Of a DNA stretch of 48,033 nucleotides, positions 7,535-16,522 are shown piece after piece. The DNA is from Sphingomonas bacterium. Its GTDB lineage: Bacteria > Pseudomonadota > Alphaproteobacteria > Sphingomonadales > Sphingomonadaceae. Position 1 is the first letter of the stretch, and every line of letters begins with the position of its first letter. The translations under genes were made by a program, and so were the position numbers. The notes under the pieces were generated by a model. The model saw only the letters and a list, made by a program, of their open reading frames with translations, did not search any database and was not told where the DNA came from. The stretch covers positions 1-48,033 of the forward strand of contig JASBRX010000037.1 of NCBI GenBank assembly GCA_030149245.1. The letters are read 5' to 3'.

Positions 7535-9343
7535 ATGTGTGGCATCGCCGGCATGTTCGCGCATCGTGACAATGCGCTCGCAATCGACCCCGAACGGCTG
7601 ATCGCGGTCCGCGATGCGATGGCGGCGCGCGGGCCCGACGGCGTCGGGCTGTGGATCGATGGTGATGCGCGCGTCGGCCTTGCCCATCGCCGCCTGTCGA
7701 TCATCGATTTGAGCGACGGTGGTGCGCAGCCGATGCACGACGAAGCCGGGCGCTACAGCCTCGTCTTCAACGGCGAGATCTATAACTATCAGGCGCTGCG
7801 GGCCGAAATGGAGGCGCAGGGGCACCGCTTCGCCAGCGGGTCGGATACCGAAGTGCTGCTCGCGCTGTTCGCGGCGCACGGTCCGGCGATGCTGACGCGG
7901 CTGCGCGGGATGTTCGCCTTCGCGATCTGGGACGCGCGCGAGCGCCGCCTGACGCTGGCGCGCGACCCCTATGGCATCAAGCCGCTCTACTACGCCGACA
8001 CCAACGGCCGGATCGCCTTTGCCTCGCAGGTCAAGGCGCTGATCGCCGACCCGTCGATCTCGCGCGAGCCATCGCCCGCTGGCCTGACCGGCTTCCATCT
8101 GATGGGATCGGTGCCCGAGCCCTTCACCATCTATCGCGCGATCCGCGCCGTTCCGGCGGGCAGCTGGATCACGGTCGACGCGCGCGGCGTGGGCGAAGCC
8201 GTCCGCTATGCCTCGGTCGCGCAGGCGATTGCCGATGGCCGTGACGGCGGGACGGTCGATGTCGCCGAGGCGCTGCGCGACAGCGTGCGCCATCACATGG
8301 TCGCCGATGTTGAGGTCGGCGCGTTCCTGTCTGCCGGTGTCGATTCGGGGGCTCTGGTCGGGCTGATGCGCGATTGCGGCGCACAACGCATCCGCGCCTG
8401 CACCCTCGCCTTCCCCGAATTTGCCGGCACGCCCGCCGACGAGGTGCCGGGCGCGGCATCGGTGGCGGCGCTGTACGGCGTCGAGCATCATGTCCGTCAG
8501 GTCAGCGCCGAGGAGTTTCGCGGCGACCTGCCCGCGATTTTCGCCGCGATGGACCAGCCGACGATTGACGGGATCAACAGCTGGTTCGTGAGCAAGGCGA
8601 CTCGCGAGCTGGGGCTGAAGGTCGCGCTGTCGGGCCTGGGCGGCGACGAATTGCTCGCGGGCTATTCCACCTTCCGCACGATTCCGCAGACGCGGCGCGT
8701 GTTTGGACCCGTAGCGCATGTCCCCGGCGCGGGCGGTGCCAGCCGGGGTTTGCTCAAGCTGCTCGCCCCCGGCCTGCTCGCGCGCAATCCGAAGCTGGCC
8801 GGGCTGCTCGACCTGCCGCGCAGCTGGGCCGGCACCTATCTGCTGCGCCGCGCGGTGCTGTTGCCGTTCGAACTGGACGGGGCGATGGACCCCGGCATGG
8901 CGGCACAGGGATTGACGGAGCTCGATCCCGAGGATCTGATCGCCGCGACCATGACCCCCGATCCGGGCAGCGACAATGGCCGCGTCGCCGCGCTCGAATC
9001 GTGCAATTATATGCGCAACCAGCTGCTGCGCGATTCGGACTGGGCCGGCATGGCGCATTCGCTGGAAATCCGCGTGCCTTTGGTCGATTTCACGCTGCTG
9101 CAGGCGCTTGCCCCGATCCTGCCGGGCCTGACGCCAGGCGCAGGCAAGGCAATGCTGGGCAACGCCCCCTCCACGCCGCTGCCCGACGCGATTCTCAACA
9201 AGCCCAAGACCGGCTTCGGCATCCCCGTCACCGGATGGCTGAAGGGGGCGACCAAGGATATCCGCACGCGCAAATCGGGCCGCGAATGGTCGGGCGAGGC
9301 GCTGGCGCGTTACTTCGGCGATCCCGCGCGTCTCGCGGCCTGA
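7535..9343 (+). CDS. asnB: Asparagine synthase-like glutamine amidotransferase (copy 1)
   Basis: An AsnB-family protein of 602 residues. It begins MCGIAGMF, so Cys2 becomes the N-terminal nucleophile of the class II glutaminase domain. The glutaminase signatures RGPDGVG, HRRLSIIDLS, FNGEIYNY and GSDTEVLL follow. The synthetase domain has the ATP-pyrophosphatase loop LSAGVDSG (residues 265-272), where most family members have LSGGxDSS, and the SGLGGDELLAGY motif. In polysaccharide loci such proteins are thought to amidate uronic acid carboxyl groups (compare WbpS of Pseudomonas O-antigen clusters) rather than make asparagine. It sits between the polymerase and a WbuB-like glycosyltransferase, which supports that role. 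An earlier in-frame start was rejected because Cys2 must be exposed. Confidence 0.9.
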   Translation: MCGIAGMFAHRDNALAIDPERLIAVRDAMAARGPDGVGLWIDGDARVGLAHRRLSIIDLSDGGAQPMHDEAGRYSLVFNGEIYNYQALRAEMEAQGHRFASGSDTEVLLALFAAHGPAMLTRLRGMFAFAIWDARERRLTLARDPYGIKPLYYADTNGRIAFASQVKALIADPSISREPSPAGLTGFHLMGSVPEPFTIYRAIRAVPAGSWITVDARGVGEAVRYASVAQAIADGRDGGTVDVAEALRDSVRHHMVADVEVGAFLSAGVDSGALVGLMRDCGAQRIRACTLAFPEFAGTPADEVPGAASVAALYGVEHHVRQVSAEEFRGDLPAIFAAMDQPTIDGINSWFVSKATRELGLKVALSGLGGDELLAGYSTFRTIPQTRRVFGPVAHVPGAGGASRGLLKLLAPGLLARNPKLAGLLDLPRSWAGTYLLRRAVLLPFELDGAMDPGMAAQGLTELDPEDLIAATMTPDPGSDNGRVAALESCNYMRNQLLRDSDWAGMAHSLEIRVPLVDFTLLQALAPILPGLTPGAGKAMLGNAPSTPLPDAILNKPKTGFGIPVTGWLKGATKDIRTRKSGREWSGEALARYFGDPARLAA

Positions 9344-9356
9344 CCGCGCCGCCGCG

Positions 9357-10583
9357 ATGAAGATCCTCGTCCTCACGCACTATTACCCGCCCGAGGTGAA
9401 CGCGCCGGCCTCGCGCCTGTCCGAACATGCGCGCGTGTGGGCGCAGGCGGGGCACGACGTCACCGTCGTCACCTGCGTCCCCAATCACCCCACCGGCCGC
9501 GCCTATCCCGGCTATCGCAACAAGCTGTGGCAGGAGGAGGAGCGCGACGGGGTGCGCGTGATCCGGCTGTGGACCTGGCTCGCGGCGAATGAGGGGTTTC
9601 TGCCGCGCATCTCCAATTACGTGTCCTATCTGCTCTCCGTCTTCCTCTGGATGTGGCGGATGCCCAAGGCCGATGTGGTCCTGTCCACCTCCCCGCAATT
9701 CTTCTGCGGGCTTGCCGGCTGGCTGCTCAAGCGCAAGCGCCGTCCCTGGGTGCTGGAAATCCGCGACCTGTGGCCCGAGAGTATCGTGACGGTCGGCGCG
9801 ATGAAGCGCGGCGCGGCGATCAAGCTGCTCGAGGCGATCGAGCGCTTCGCCTATCGCCAGGCCGATCTGGTCGTGTCGGTGACCGACGGATTCGTGCCGC
9901 ATATCCGCGAACGCCGGGGCGACGGACCCATTGCGGTCATCAAGAACGGTGTCGATCTCACCACCTTCACCACGCCCGATGCGGCGGCAGAGGCGGAATT
10001 CCGCGCCGCGCACGGGCTGACCGGGAAGTTCGTTGCCGCCTATGTCGGCACGCACGGCATGGCGCACCGGCTCGACACAGTGCTGGAGGCGGCTGAACTG
10101 CTGCGCGACCGCAGCGACATCGCCTTTCTGCTGGTCGGCGACGGGGCGGAGCGGGAACGGCTGGTGGCCGAAGTCGCGGCGCGTGGCCTGTCCAATGTCG
10201 TGATGCTGGGCCAGCAGCCCAAATCGGCGATGCCCGGCATCTGGGCCGCCAGCGATGCGGCTTTGGTGCTGCTGCGCCGGGTCGATACGTTCAAGACGGT
10301 GATCCCGTCCAAGATGTTCGAAGCGATGGCGATGGCCTGCCCGATGATCCTGGGGGTCGAGGGCGAGGCCAAGGCGCTGATGGAAGCGGGCGGCGGGGGA
10401 ATCGCGATCACGCCCGAATCCGCAGCGGAGTTGGCAGCGGCAGTGACGCGTCTGGCCGACGATCCCGCATTTGCCGCGCAACTCGGCGAATCGGGGCGCA
10501 GCTTTGTCGCGCGGGAGTTCGACCGCCGCGTGCTCGCCGAACGGCTGCTCACCGACATGCAGGCGCTGGTGGCGGCGCGATGA
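9357..10583 (+). CDS. Glycosyltransferase family 4, WbuB-like
   Basis: A 408-residue GT-B glycosyltransferase. The N-terminal domain opens MKILVLTHYYPPEVNAPASR, the start typical of the WbuB group (amino-deoxy-sugar transferases of O-antigen pathways), and includes VLEIRDLWPES. The C-terminal donor domain has KNGVDLTTF, LLVGDGAERERL and the nucleotide-binding region IPSKMFEAMAMACPMIL. WbuB itself transfers N-acetyl-L-fucosamine; the sugar used here is not known. The start ATG at 9357 lies 13 bp after asnB, and the stop overlaps the heparinase start by 4 bp (ATGA), indicating translational coupling. Confidence 0.88.
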   Translation: MKILVLTHYYPPEVNAPASRLSEHARVWAQAGHDVTVVTCVPNHPTGRAYPGYRNKLWQEEERDGVRVIRLWTWLAANEGFLPRISNYVSYLLSVFLWMWRMPKADVVLSTSPQFFCGLAGWLLKRKRRPWVLEIRDLWPESIVTVGAMKRGAAIKLLEAIERFAYRQADLVVSVTDGFVPHIRERRGDGPIAVIKNGVDLTTFTTPDAAAEAEFRAAHGLTGKFVAAYVGTHGMAHRLDTVLEAAELLRDRSDIAFLLVGDGAERERLVAEVAARGLSNVVMLGQQPKSAMPGIWAASDAALVLLRRVDTFKTVIPSKMFEAMAMACPMILGVEGEAKALMEAGGGGIAITPESAAELAAAVTRLADDPAFAAQLGESGRSFVAREFDRRVLAERLLTDMQALVAAR

Positions 10584-12277
10584 GCCGCATCGCCCGCTTG
10601 CGCCGCAGCATCGCCTTTGCCCGCCATGTGCCGGTGGGCCAGCTGCTCGCACGCGCGCGGCTGACGGTGCAGCGCCGCCGTTCGCTGAAAAGCCCGCTCA
10701 GCCTCGACGGCCTCGCCCCGGGTCAGATCGAGCCCGCGCTTAACCCGCCCGCGCCCCGCTTCCCGCCGCGCACCGGACAGGTCGCGCGCACCGCCAATGG
10801 CTGGCGCTTCGCCTTCCTTGGCCGCGCGGTGGAGATGGGTGAGACGATTGACTGGGACGCCCCCGGCACCGGCGTCGCCAATCAGCTGTGGCGGATGAAC
10901 CTCCATTATATGGAGTATCTGGAGGGTCTCGACGCGGACGCGGGCCTTGCGCTGATCCACCAATGGATCGCCGCCAACCCGCCCTGGCAGCCCGGCTACT
11001 GGCACGACAGCTGGAACAGCTACACGCTGTCGCTGCGCGTGGTGGTGTGGATGCAGCGCATCGCGGCTTGGAGCGTCGACCGCAGCCACCCCGCGCTCGC
11101 CTCGATCCATGCCAGCCTCGCGCAGCAGCTGTCCTTCCTCGAACGCAATCTCGAGCTCGACATTGGCGGCAATCACCTCGTCAAGAATATCAAGGCGCTG
11201 AGCTGGGGCGCGGCGTTCTTCACTGGCGCGACCGCCGACCGCTGGCGCGCTCGCGCGCTCGAGCTGCTCGACAAGGAACTGGCGCGGCAGGTGCTGGCCG
11301 ATGGCGTGCATTATGAGCGCTCACCCTCCTACCACGCGCAGGTGTTCGCCGACCTGATCGAGACGCGCGACGCGCTTGGACCCGCCGCACCGGAAGCGCT
11401 GGACCGCGCGCTCGGCGGCATGGCGCGCGCGACTGCGTTGCTCGCCCATCCCGATGGCGGCGCCGCGCTGTTCAACGATGCCGGGCTGACCATGGCCTAT
11501 CCTCCCGGCGAGTGCCTGACAGCTTACACGGCCGCCACAGGCCGCACAGTCCCGCAACCACAAGGCGGCTTCGCCCTCCCGACCGCGGGCTATTTCGGGC
11601 TGCACACGCCGCTCCTGACCCTGATCGCCGACCATGGCCGGGTCGGTCCCGACGACCTGCCTGCCCATGCGCATGGCGATATCGGCAGCATCGAGCTGTC
11701 GGTCGCGGGGCGGCGGATGATCGTCGACCAGGGCGTGTTCGAATATGTCCCGGGTGCACGCCGCGACGCGAGCCGCAGCGCGCATCATCATAATGTCCTC
11801 GCCATCGACGGCGCGGAACCCGCAGACTTTTTCGGTGCCTTCCGCTGTGGCCGCCGCCCGAGCGTGTGGGTCAGCGAAGCCGAGGTCCAGCCCGACGCGC
11901 TGACGCTGGCGGGCGGGCATGACGGCTTTGCCCACCTGCCTGGCCGCCCGATCGTCTCCCGCCGGATCGAGGCACAGGGCGACACCATCCGCATTCGGGA
12001 TCGAATCGAAGGCGCGCACTGGCCCCCCGCCACCTGGCGAATGCTGCTCCACCCCGAGTGCGAAGCGACGCTCGACGCCAACACCGCAACGCTGCGCCGG
12101 GGCAGCGCACAGCTGATAATCCACGCATCGCAGCCGCTGCGTCTCGAAGCTGCAACATGGTGGCCCGACATGGGCCGCGAAGAATCGACACAACGTCTGT
12201 GCTTGACACTGCCAAGTGGTTGTTTTGAGAGCGACGTCACAGTCATGGCCGCGTCGGTCGGGGAAACGGGGCTTTAG
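10580..12277 (+). CDS. Heparinase II/III-fold protein (alginate/heparin lyase-like)
   Basis: A 565-residue protein with the alpha-toroid plus beta-sandwich pattern of heparinase II/III. The toroid has GYWHDSWNSYTLSLRVVVW, the GGNHLVKNIKAL segment (Asn198-His199) and the VHYERSPSYH segment with the candidate catalytic tyrosine. The beta domain has PAHAHGDIGSIELS (His363, His365, Asp367), then IVDQGVFEY and HHHNVLAIDG. Known members cleave uronic-acid glycans by beta-elimination; the related dermatan-sulfate epimerase inverts C5 of uronates with a similar active site. No clear secretion signal is visible at the N-terminus (SRIARLRRSIAFARHVP), so it may act in the cytoplasm during synthesis. It is coupled to genes on both sides: a 4-bp overlap before and a 1-bp overlap after. 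Confidence 0.85.
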   Translation: MSRIARLRRSIAFARHVPVGQLLARARLTVQRRRSLKSPLSLDGLAPGQIEPALNPPAPRFPPRTGQVARTANGWRFAFLGRAVEMGETIDWDAPGTGVANQLWRMNLHYMEYLEGLDADAGLALIHQWIAANPPWQPGYWHDSWNSYTLSLRVVVWMQRIAAWSVDRSHPALASIHASLAQQLSFLERNLELDIGGNHLVKNIKALSWGAAFFTGATADRWRARALELLDKELARQVLADGVHYERSPSYHAQVFADLIETRDALGPAAPEALDRALGGMARATALLAHPDGGAALFNDAGLTMAYPPGECLTAYTAATGRTVPQPQGGFALPTAGYFGLHTPLLTLIADHGRVGPDDLPAHAHGDIGSIELSVAGRRMIVDQGVFEYVPGARRDASRSAHHHNVLAIDGAEPADFFGAFRCGRRPSVWVSEAEVQPDALTLAGGHDGFAHLPGRPIVSRRIEAQGDTIRIRDRIEGAHWPPATWRMLLHPECEATLDANTATLRRGSAQLIIHASQPLRLEAATWWPDMGREESTQRLCLTLPSGCFESDVTVMAASVGETGL

Positions 12278-14364
12278 TGAAACAGGTCGAACAAAATTAT
12301 CGCAGCGGCGTGCTGCGCCTGATCGAAGCACCGGTGCCGCGCTCGGGCCGGGGCCGCAATCTGGTCGCGACCCGCGTCTCGCTGATCAGCGCAGGCACCG
12401 AGAAGCAGATCATCGACCTCGCGCGCAGCTCGCTCGCGGGCAAGGCGATGGCGCGGCCCGATCTGGTGCGCAAGACGCTGCAAAAGGTCCGCAACGAAGG
12501 GCTGCTGCCCACGGTGCAGAAGGTCTTCGCCAAGCTCGATACCCCGATTCCGCTCGGCTACAGCCTCGCCGGCACGGTGGTCGAGGCGGGCGCGGAAGCG
12601 GGCGGATACGCGGTCGGCGACCGCATCGCCTGTGCCGGGGCAGCCGTGGCCAATCACGCCGAATACAACGCCGTTCCCAAGAACCTGTCGGTCCGCATCC
12701 CGGCGGGCGTGTGCGACGAAGCGGCGAGCTTCGTCACGCTCGGCGCCATCGCGCTTCAGGGCGTGCGCGTCGCCAACCCGACGCTTGGCGAGCGGGTCGT
12801 GGTCATGGGGCTCGGGCTGATCGGCCAGCTCACCGTGCAATTGCTCAAGGCCAATGGCTGCCGCGTGCTCGGCTTCGATCCCAATCCGGGTCGCGCCAAG
12901 CTTGCGCTGGAGATGGGCGCGGACGTCGCGGTCAGCGATGCGCTGGACGAGGCGGTGCGCGGCTTTACCGAAGGCTATGGCGCGGACGCGGTGATCGTCA
13001 CCGCGTCGAGCAAATCCTCGACCCCGCCCAACCAGGCCGCCGAGATCAGCCGGATGAAGGGCCGTGTGGTCATGGTCGGCCTGACCGGCATGGAGATCGA
13101 CCGCGAGCCCTTTTACAAGCGCGAACTCGATCTGCGCCTGTCGATGTCCTACGGCCCCGGCCGCCACGATCCGGCCTATGAGCTGGAGGGGCATGACTAT
13201 CCCCTCGCCTATGTCCGCTGGACCGAACAGCGCAACATGCAGGCGTTTCTGGAGCTGGTCGCCGAGGGCCGCGTGACCCCGCTCAAGCTGGTCACCCACC
13301 GCTTCCCGATCGCGGAGGCGGAAGCCGCCTACAAGCTGATGGACACGGACGAGCCGTTCCTCGCGATCCTGCTGACCTATCCCGAGACCCCCGCGCCGAT
13401 CGCGCGGTCGATTCCGGTCAATGTGTCGTCCGCCGCGACCGGGCGTGGCACCGCCTTCATCGGCTTTGGCAATTACGCCAAATCGGTGCTGGTCCCCGCG
13501 CTCAAGAAAGCGAGCAAGGAGCGGCTGACCACCGTCGTCACTTCGACCGGCCTGTCGGCGCATGACGCTGCGCAGCGTGAGGGCTTCGCCAACGCCGCGA
13601 CCGATCCGCAGGCGGTGATGGACGATGCCGACACCGATTGCGTGTTCATCGCCACCCGCCACGACAGCCATGCCAACCTCGCCGCCGCAGCATTGCGCGC
13701 GGGCAAGCATGTGTTCGTCGAAAAGCCGCTGGCGCTCGACCATGAACAGCTCGCTGACGTCGTCGCTGCGGCGGAAGGCGCGCCGGGCGTGCTGACGGTC
13801 GGCTTCAACCGCCGTTTCGCGCCGATGATGATCGCGGCCAAGGCGGCGATTGCCTCACGCGCCGGGCCGATCGCGATGCATTACCGCGTCAATGCCGGGC
13901 ATGTCCCGGGCGATAGCTGGCTGCACGGCGCGCAGGGCGGTGGGCGCATCGTGGGCGAGGCGTGCCACTTCGTCGACGCGCTTACCTTCCTCGCTGGTGG
14001 CCCGCCGGTGTCGGTCAGCGCGTTCCGACCGGAGGGGATCGACGACACCGTCTCGGCGGTGCTGCGCTTTGCCGACGGATCGACCGGGACGATTCTCTAT
14101 TCCTCGCTCGGCGACTCATCGCTGCCCAAGGAATATCTGGAGATTTTCGCCAGCGGCACGGTCGTCCGCCTCGACGATTTCCGCAAGCTGCACATCACCA
14201 CTGGCGGCAAGACGACCACCCAGTCGGCCTCGGCGCAGGACAAGGGGCAGGCCGGGCTGGTCAAGGCGTTCTACTCCGCCGCGCGCGAGGGTGCAGCCGC
14301 GCCGATCCCGCTCGATGAGCTGGTCGCGGTCAGCGAAGCGACGCTCGACATCGCCGGGGTGTGA
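12277..14364 (+). CDS. Two-domain oxidoreductase (zinc-type alcohol dehydrogenase + Gfo/Idh/MocA)
   Basis: A 695-residue fusion. Residues 1 to about 370 form a medium-chain dehydrogenase: TRVSLISAGTEKQII, PLGYSLAGTVVEAG and the Rossmann segment VVMGLGLIGQLTVQLL. From about 388 a Gfo/Idh/MocA domain begins with AFIGFGNYAKSVLVPAL and includes FVEKPLALDHEQL (the EKP motif) and GFNRRFAPMM. Such bi-domain proteins recur in O-antigen and EPS loci, often beside a heparinase-like gene, but I know of no assigned reaction. Sugar or uronate redox chemistry is a fair inference. Translation starts at a GTG at 12277 that shares its first base with the preceding TAG. The stop overlaps the next start (TGATG). 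Confidence 0.88.
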   Translation: MKQVEQNYRSGVLRLIEAPVPRSGRGRNLVATRVSLISAGTEKQIIDLARSSLAGKAMARPDLVRKTLQKVRNEGLLPTVQKVFAKLDTPIPLGYSLAGTVVEAGAEAGGYAVGDRIACAGAAVANHAEYNAVPKNLSVRIPAGVCDEAASFVTLGAIALQGVRVANPTLGERVVVMGLGLIGQLTVQLLKANGCRVLGFDPNPGRAKLALEMGADVAVSDALDEAVRGFTEGYGADAVIVTASSKSSTPPNQAAEISRMKGRVVMVGLTGMEIDREPFYKRELDLRLSMSYGPGRHDPAYELEGHDYPLAYVRWTEQRNMQAFLELVAEGRVTPLKLVTHRFPIAEAEAAYKLMDTDEPFLAILLTYPETPAPIARSIPVNVSSAATGRGTAFIGFGNYAKSVLVPALKKASKERLTTVVTSTGLSAHDAAQREGFANAATDPQAVMDDADTDCVFIATRHDSHANLAAAALRAGKHVFVEKPLALDHEQLADVVAAAEGAPGVLTVGFNRRFAPMMIAAKAAIASRAGPIAMHYRVNAGHVPGDSWLHGAQGGGRIVGEACHFVDALTFLAGGPPVSVSAFRPEGIDDTVSAVLRFADGSTGTILYSSLGDSSLPKEYLEIFASGTVVRLDDFRKLHITTGGKTTTQSASAQDKGQAGLVKAFYSAAREGAAAPIPLDELVAVSEATLDIAGV

Positions 14365-15296
14365 TGCCTGGAGCCGCACCTTCGATCACCGCGCTGATCA
14401 TTGCCTTCAACGAGGAAGTGCACATCGCGCGGTGCATCGAGCGGATTGCTCCGCTGGTGCGGCGCATTGTGGTGGTCGACAGCTTCTCGACCGACCGCAC
14501 GGTCGAGATCGCGCGGTCGCTGGGTGCAGACGTGTATCAGAACCCATTCACGACGCATGGCGCACAGGTGCAATGGGGAGCCGACCACACCGGGATCGAT
14601 ACCGACTGGATCCTGCGCATGGATTGCGACGAGTATCTGGAAGCCGGTCTGCTCGACGCGCTGCGTAGCCGCACACCAACGCTGCCCGATGACGTGTCGG
14701 CGCTCGACGTCAAGCTCAAGGTGATCTTCCGCGGCAAGTTCATCCGCTGGGGCGGCTATTACCGCACCTGGCTGACCCGCATGTGGCGGCCGGGCCGCGC
14801 GCGGATGGAAAGCCGCTGGATGGACGAAAAGCTGCTTATCGACAGCGGGCGGGTGGAGAAGATCACCGGCGGCGATCTGGTCGACGAAAACCTCCGCGAC
14901 ATCGGCTGGTGGACCGACAAGCATAACCGCTACGCGACGCTGCAGATGATCGACTTCGTGCTGCGCGAACAGGGCGTGGTGCGCGATCATGACGAACCCG
15001 GCGCGGTGACGCCGGCGGCGAAGTTCAAGCGCTTCCTGCGCCATACCATTTATGGCGGTGCGCCGCTCTACCTGCGCGCCGTGCTTTATTTCGTGCAGCG
15101 TTACTTCCTGCGGCTCGGCTTTCTCGACGGGCGGCGCGGGTTCGTGTGGCATTCGCTCCACGGCTTCTGGTTCTTCATGCTGATGGACGCCAAGATCGAC
15201 GAGGCGCGGATGCATATCGCCGCGCACGGGATCGACAGCTTCCCCGACTATTTGAAGTCGCGCTACGGCATCAATTTCGCGCTGCCCCAGCCATGA
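14364..15296 (+). CDS. Glycosyltransferase family 2
   Basis: A GT-A fold inverting transferase of 310 residues. The N-terminus has ITALIIAFNEEVHIARCIE, the strand VVVDSFSTDRTVEIA, and the metal/nucleotide-binding acidic motif RMDCDEYLE (about residue 90). The C-terminal third is rich in aromatics (FRGKFIRWGGYYRTWLTRMW), like WaaE/KdtX-type enzymes. I prefer the ATG at 14364 to the GTG one codon earlier because it makes a TGATG overlap with the previous gene. The 3' end overlaps the next gene by ATGA. It probably adds one sugar of the repeat unit at the cytoplasmic membrane. Confidence 0.88.
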   Translation: MPGAAPSITALIIAFNEEVHIARCIERIAPLVRRIVVVDSFSTDRTVEIARSLGADVYQNPFTTHGAQVQWGADHTGIDTDWILRMDCDEYLEAGLLDALRSRTPTLPDDVSALDVKLKVIFRGKFIRWGGYYRTWLTRMWRPGRARMESRWMDEKLLIDSGRVEKITGGDLVDENLRDIGWWTDKHNRYATLQMIDFVLREQGVVRDHDEPGAVTPAAKFKRFLRHTIYGGAPLYLRAVLYFVQRYFLRLGFLDGRRGFVWHSLHGFWFFMLMDAKIDEARMHIAAHGIDSFPDYLKSRYGINFALPQP

Positions 15297-16450
15297 GCGC
15301 GCGTCCCACGATCCTGATTCTGATCGGCGCGTTCTGGCCGGGGCATGAGGCGACGGGGCCGAACCTCAGCATCAAGGCGCTGTGCGAGACGCTGGGGGAG
15401 CAGTTCGATTTCCGCATCGTCGCGCGCGACCGTGCGTTCGGCGCGGCGGAGCCGCTGGTCGAGGCCGGGCGCTGGCACGACCTGGGCTATGCCAAGGCGC
15501 ATTATCTCCCCGTCGGTCGCGCCGGTGCAAAGGGCTTGGCCAAGCTGCTGCGCGACACGCCGCACGACATCCTGCTGCTCAACGGCTTTTTCGACCGCGA
15601 ATTCACTATTCCCGCGCTGATCGCGCGCCGCTTGGGTCGCACATCGCGCGCGCCGGTGATCCTCTCGCCGCGCGGCGAGTTTTCGGGCGGGGCACTGGGC
15701 CTCAAGGGTGGGCGCAAAGCGGCCTATCGCAAGCTCGTCACCCTCGCCGGACTGTTGCGTGGCGTGACCTTCCACGTCACCAGCGAGGCCGAGCGCGCCG
15801 ATGTCCGCGCCGCCTTCCCGGGCCACCGCATCGAACTGATCGGCAATGCCCGGCCAGCATTCCCGCTTCCGACTCACCGTCCGCGCGGCACGGGCGAGCC
15901 GTTCCGCGCCGCGTTTCTGGGACGCATCTCCCCGGTCAAGGGGCTGGACGTCGCGCTCGAAACGCTGGTGCAGGTCCGTGCGCCGGTCGCCTATTCGATC
16001 TACGGCCCGATCAGCGATCCCGCGCATTGGGCGCGCTGTCGCGAGTTGATCGCCGAGCTGCCCCCGCACATCACCGCCGAACATCGCGGCGAGCTCGCCA
16101 ATGCCGAGGTCGCCGAAGCGATGGCCGGCCAGGATCTGCTGTTCATGCCGTCGCGCAGCGAGAATTTCGGCCACGCGATCTTCGAATCGCTCTGCTCTGG
16201 CACGCCCGTGCTGATCGGCACGGAGACTCCGTGGCGCAACCTTGCTGCCGACCATGCCGGGTTCGACCTGCCGCTCGGCGACCGCGCCGCGATGGCCCGG
16301 GCGATCGATACGCTCGCGCAACTGCCCGCCGCAGAGCTGGCCCAATGGCGGCAGGGCGCCCGCGCCCGCGCCGAAACGTTCCTCGCTGGGAACGTGGCCG
16401 CCGCCGAGATGACCGCGCTGTTCCAGGAGCTCGCCGCCGGTGACGCTTGA
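15293..16450 (+). CDS. Glycosyltransferase family 4 (group 1)
   Basis: A 385-residue GT-B enzyme. The N-terminus reads LILIGAFWPGHEATGPNLS, the acceptor domain includes PVILSPRGEFSGGALGLK, and the donor domain has FLGRISPVKGLDVALE and the retaining-GT4 motif MPSRSENFGHAIFESLCSGTPV, whose two glutamates bracket the nucleotide-sugar site. The ATG at 15293 overlaps the previous stop. A 72-bp spacer follows before the next methyltransferase. Donor and linkage cannot be read from sequence. Confidence 0.88.
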   Translation: MSARPTILILIGAFWPGHEATGPNLSIKALCETLGEQFDFRIVARDRAFGAAEPLVEAGRWHDLGYAKAHYLPVGRAGAKGLAKLLRDTPHDILLLNGFFDREFTIPALIARRLGRTSRAPVILSPRGEFSGGALGLKGGRKAAYRKLVTLAGLLRGVTFHVTSEAERADVRAAFPGHRIELIGNARPAFPLPTHRPRGTGEPFRAAFLGRISPVKGLDVALETLVQVRAPVAYSIYGPISDPAHWARCRELIAELPPHITAEHRGELANAEVAEAMAGQDLLFMPSRSENFGHAIFESLCSGTPVLIGTETPWRNLAADHAGFDLPLGDRAAMARAIDTLAQLPAAELAQWRQGARARAETFLAGNVAAAEMTALFQELAAGDA

Positions 16451-16522
16451 CCTTTCCACACCCGTCTGCAATCCGCCGCGCGAGCTTCCGCACGCCCGCG
16501 CGCAAGGTCAGGGGGACCAGCA

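Noticed and set aside
7457..9376. A 639-codon antisense frame over asnB copy 1, and similar ones over asnB copy 2 (21765-23327) and the Wzc-like gene (29530-31362)
   Set aside because: The same codon-position effect; compositions are Arg/His/Gln-rich and unlike any protein family I know.
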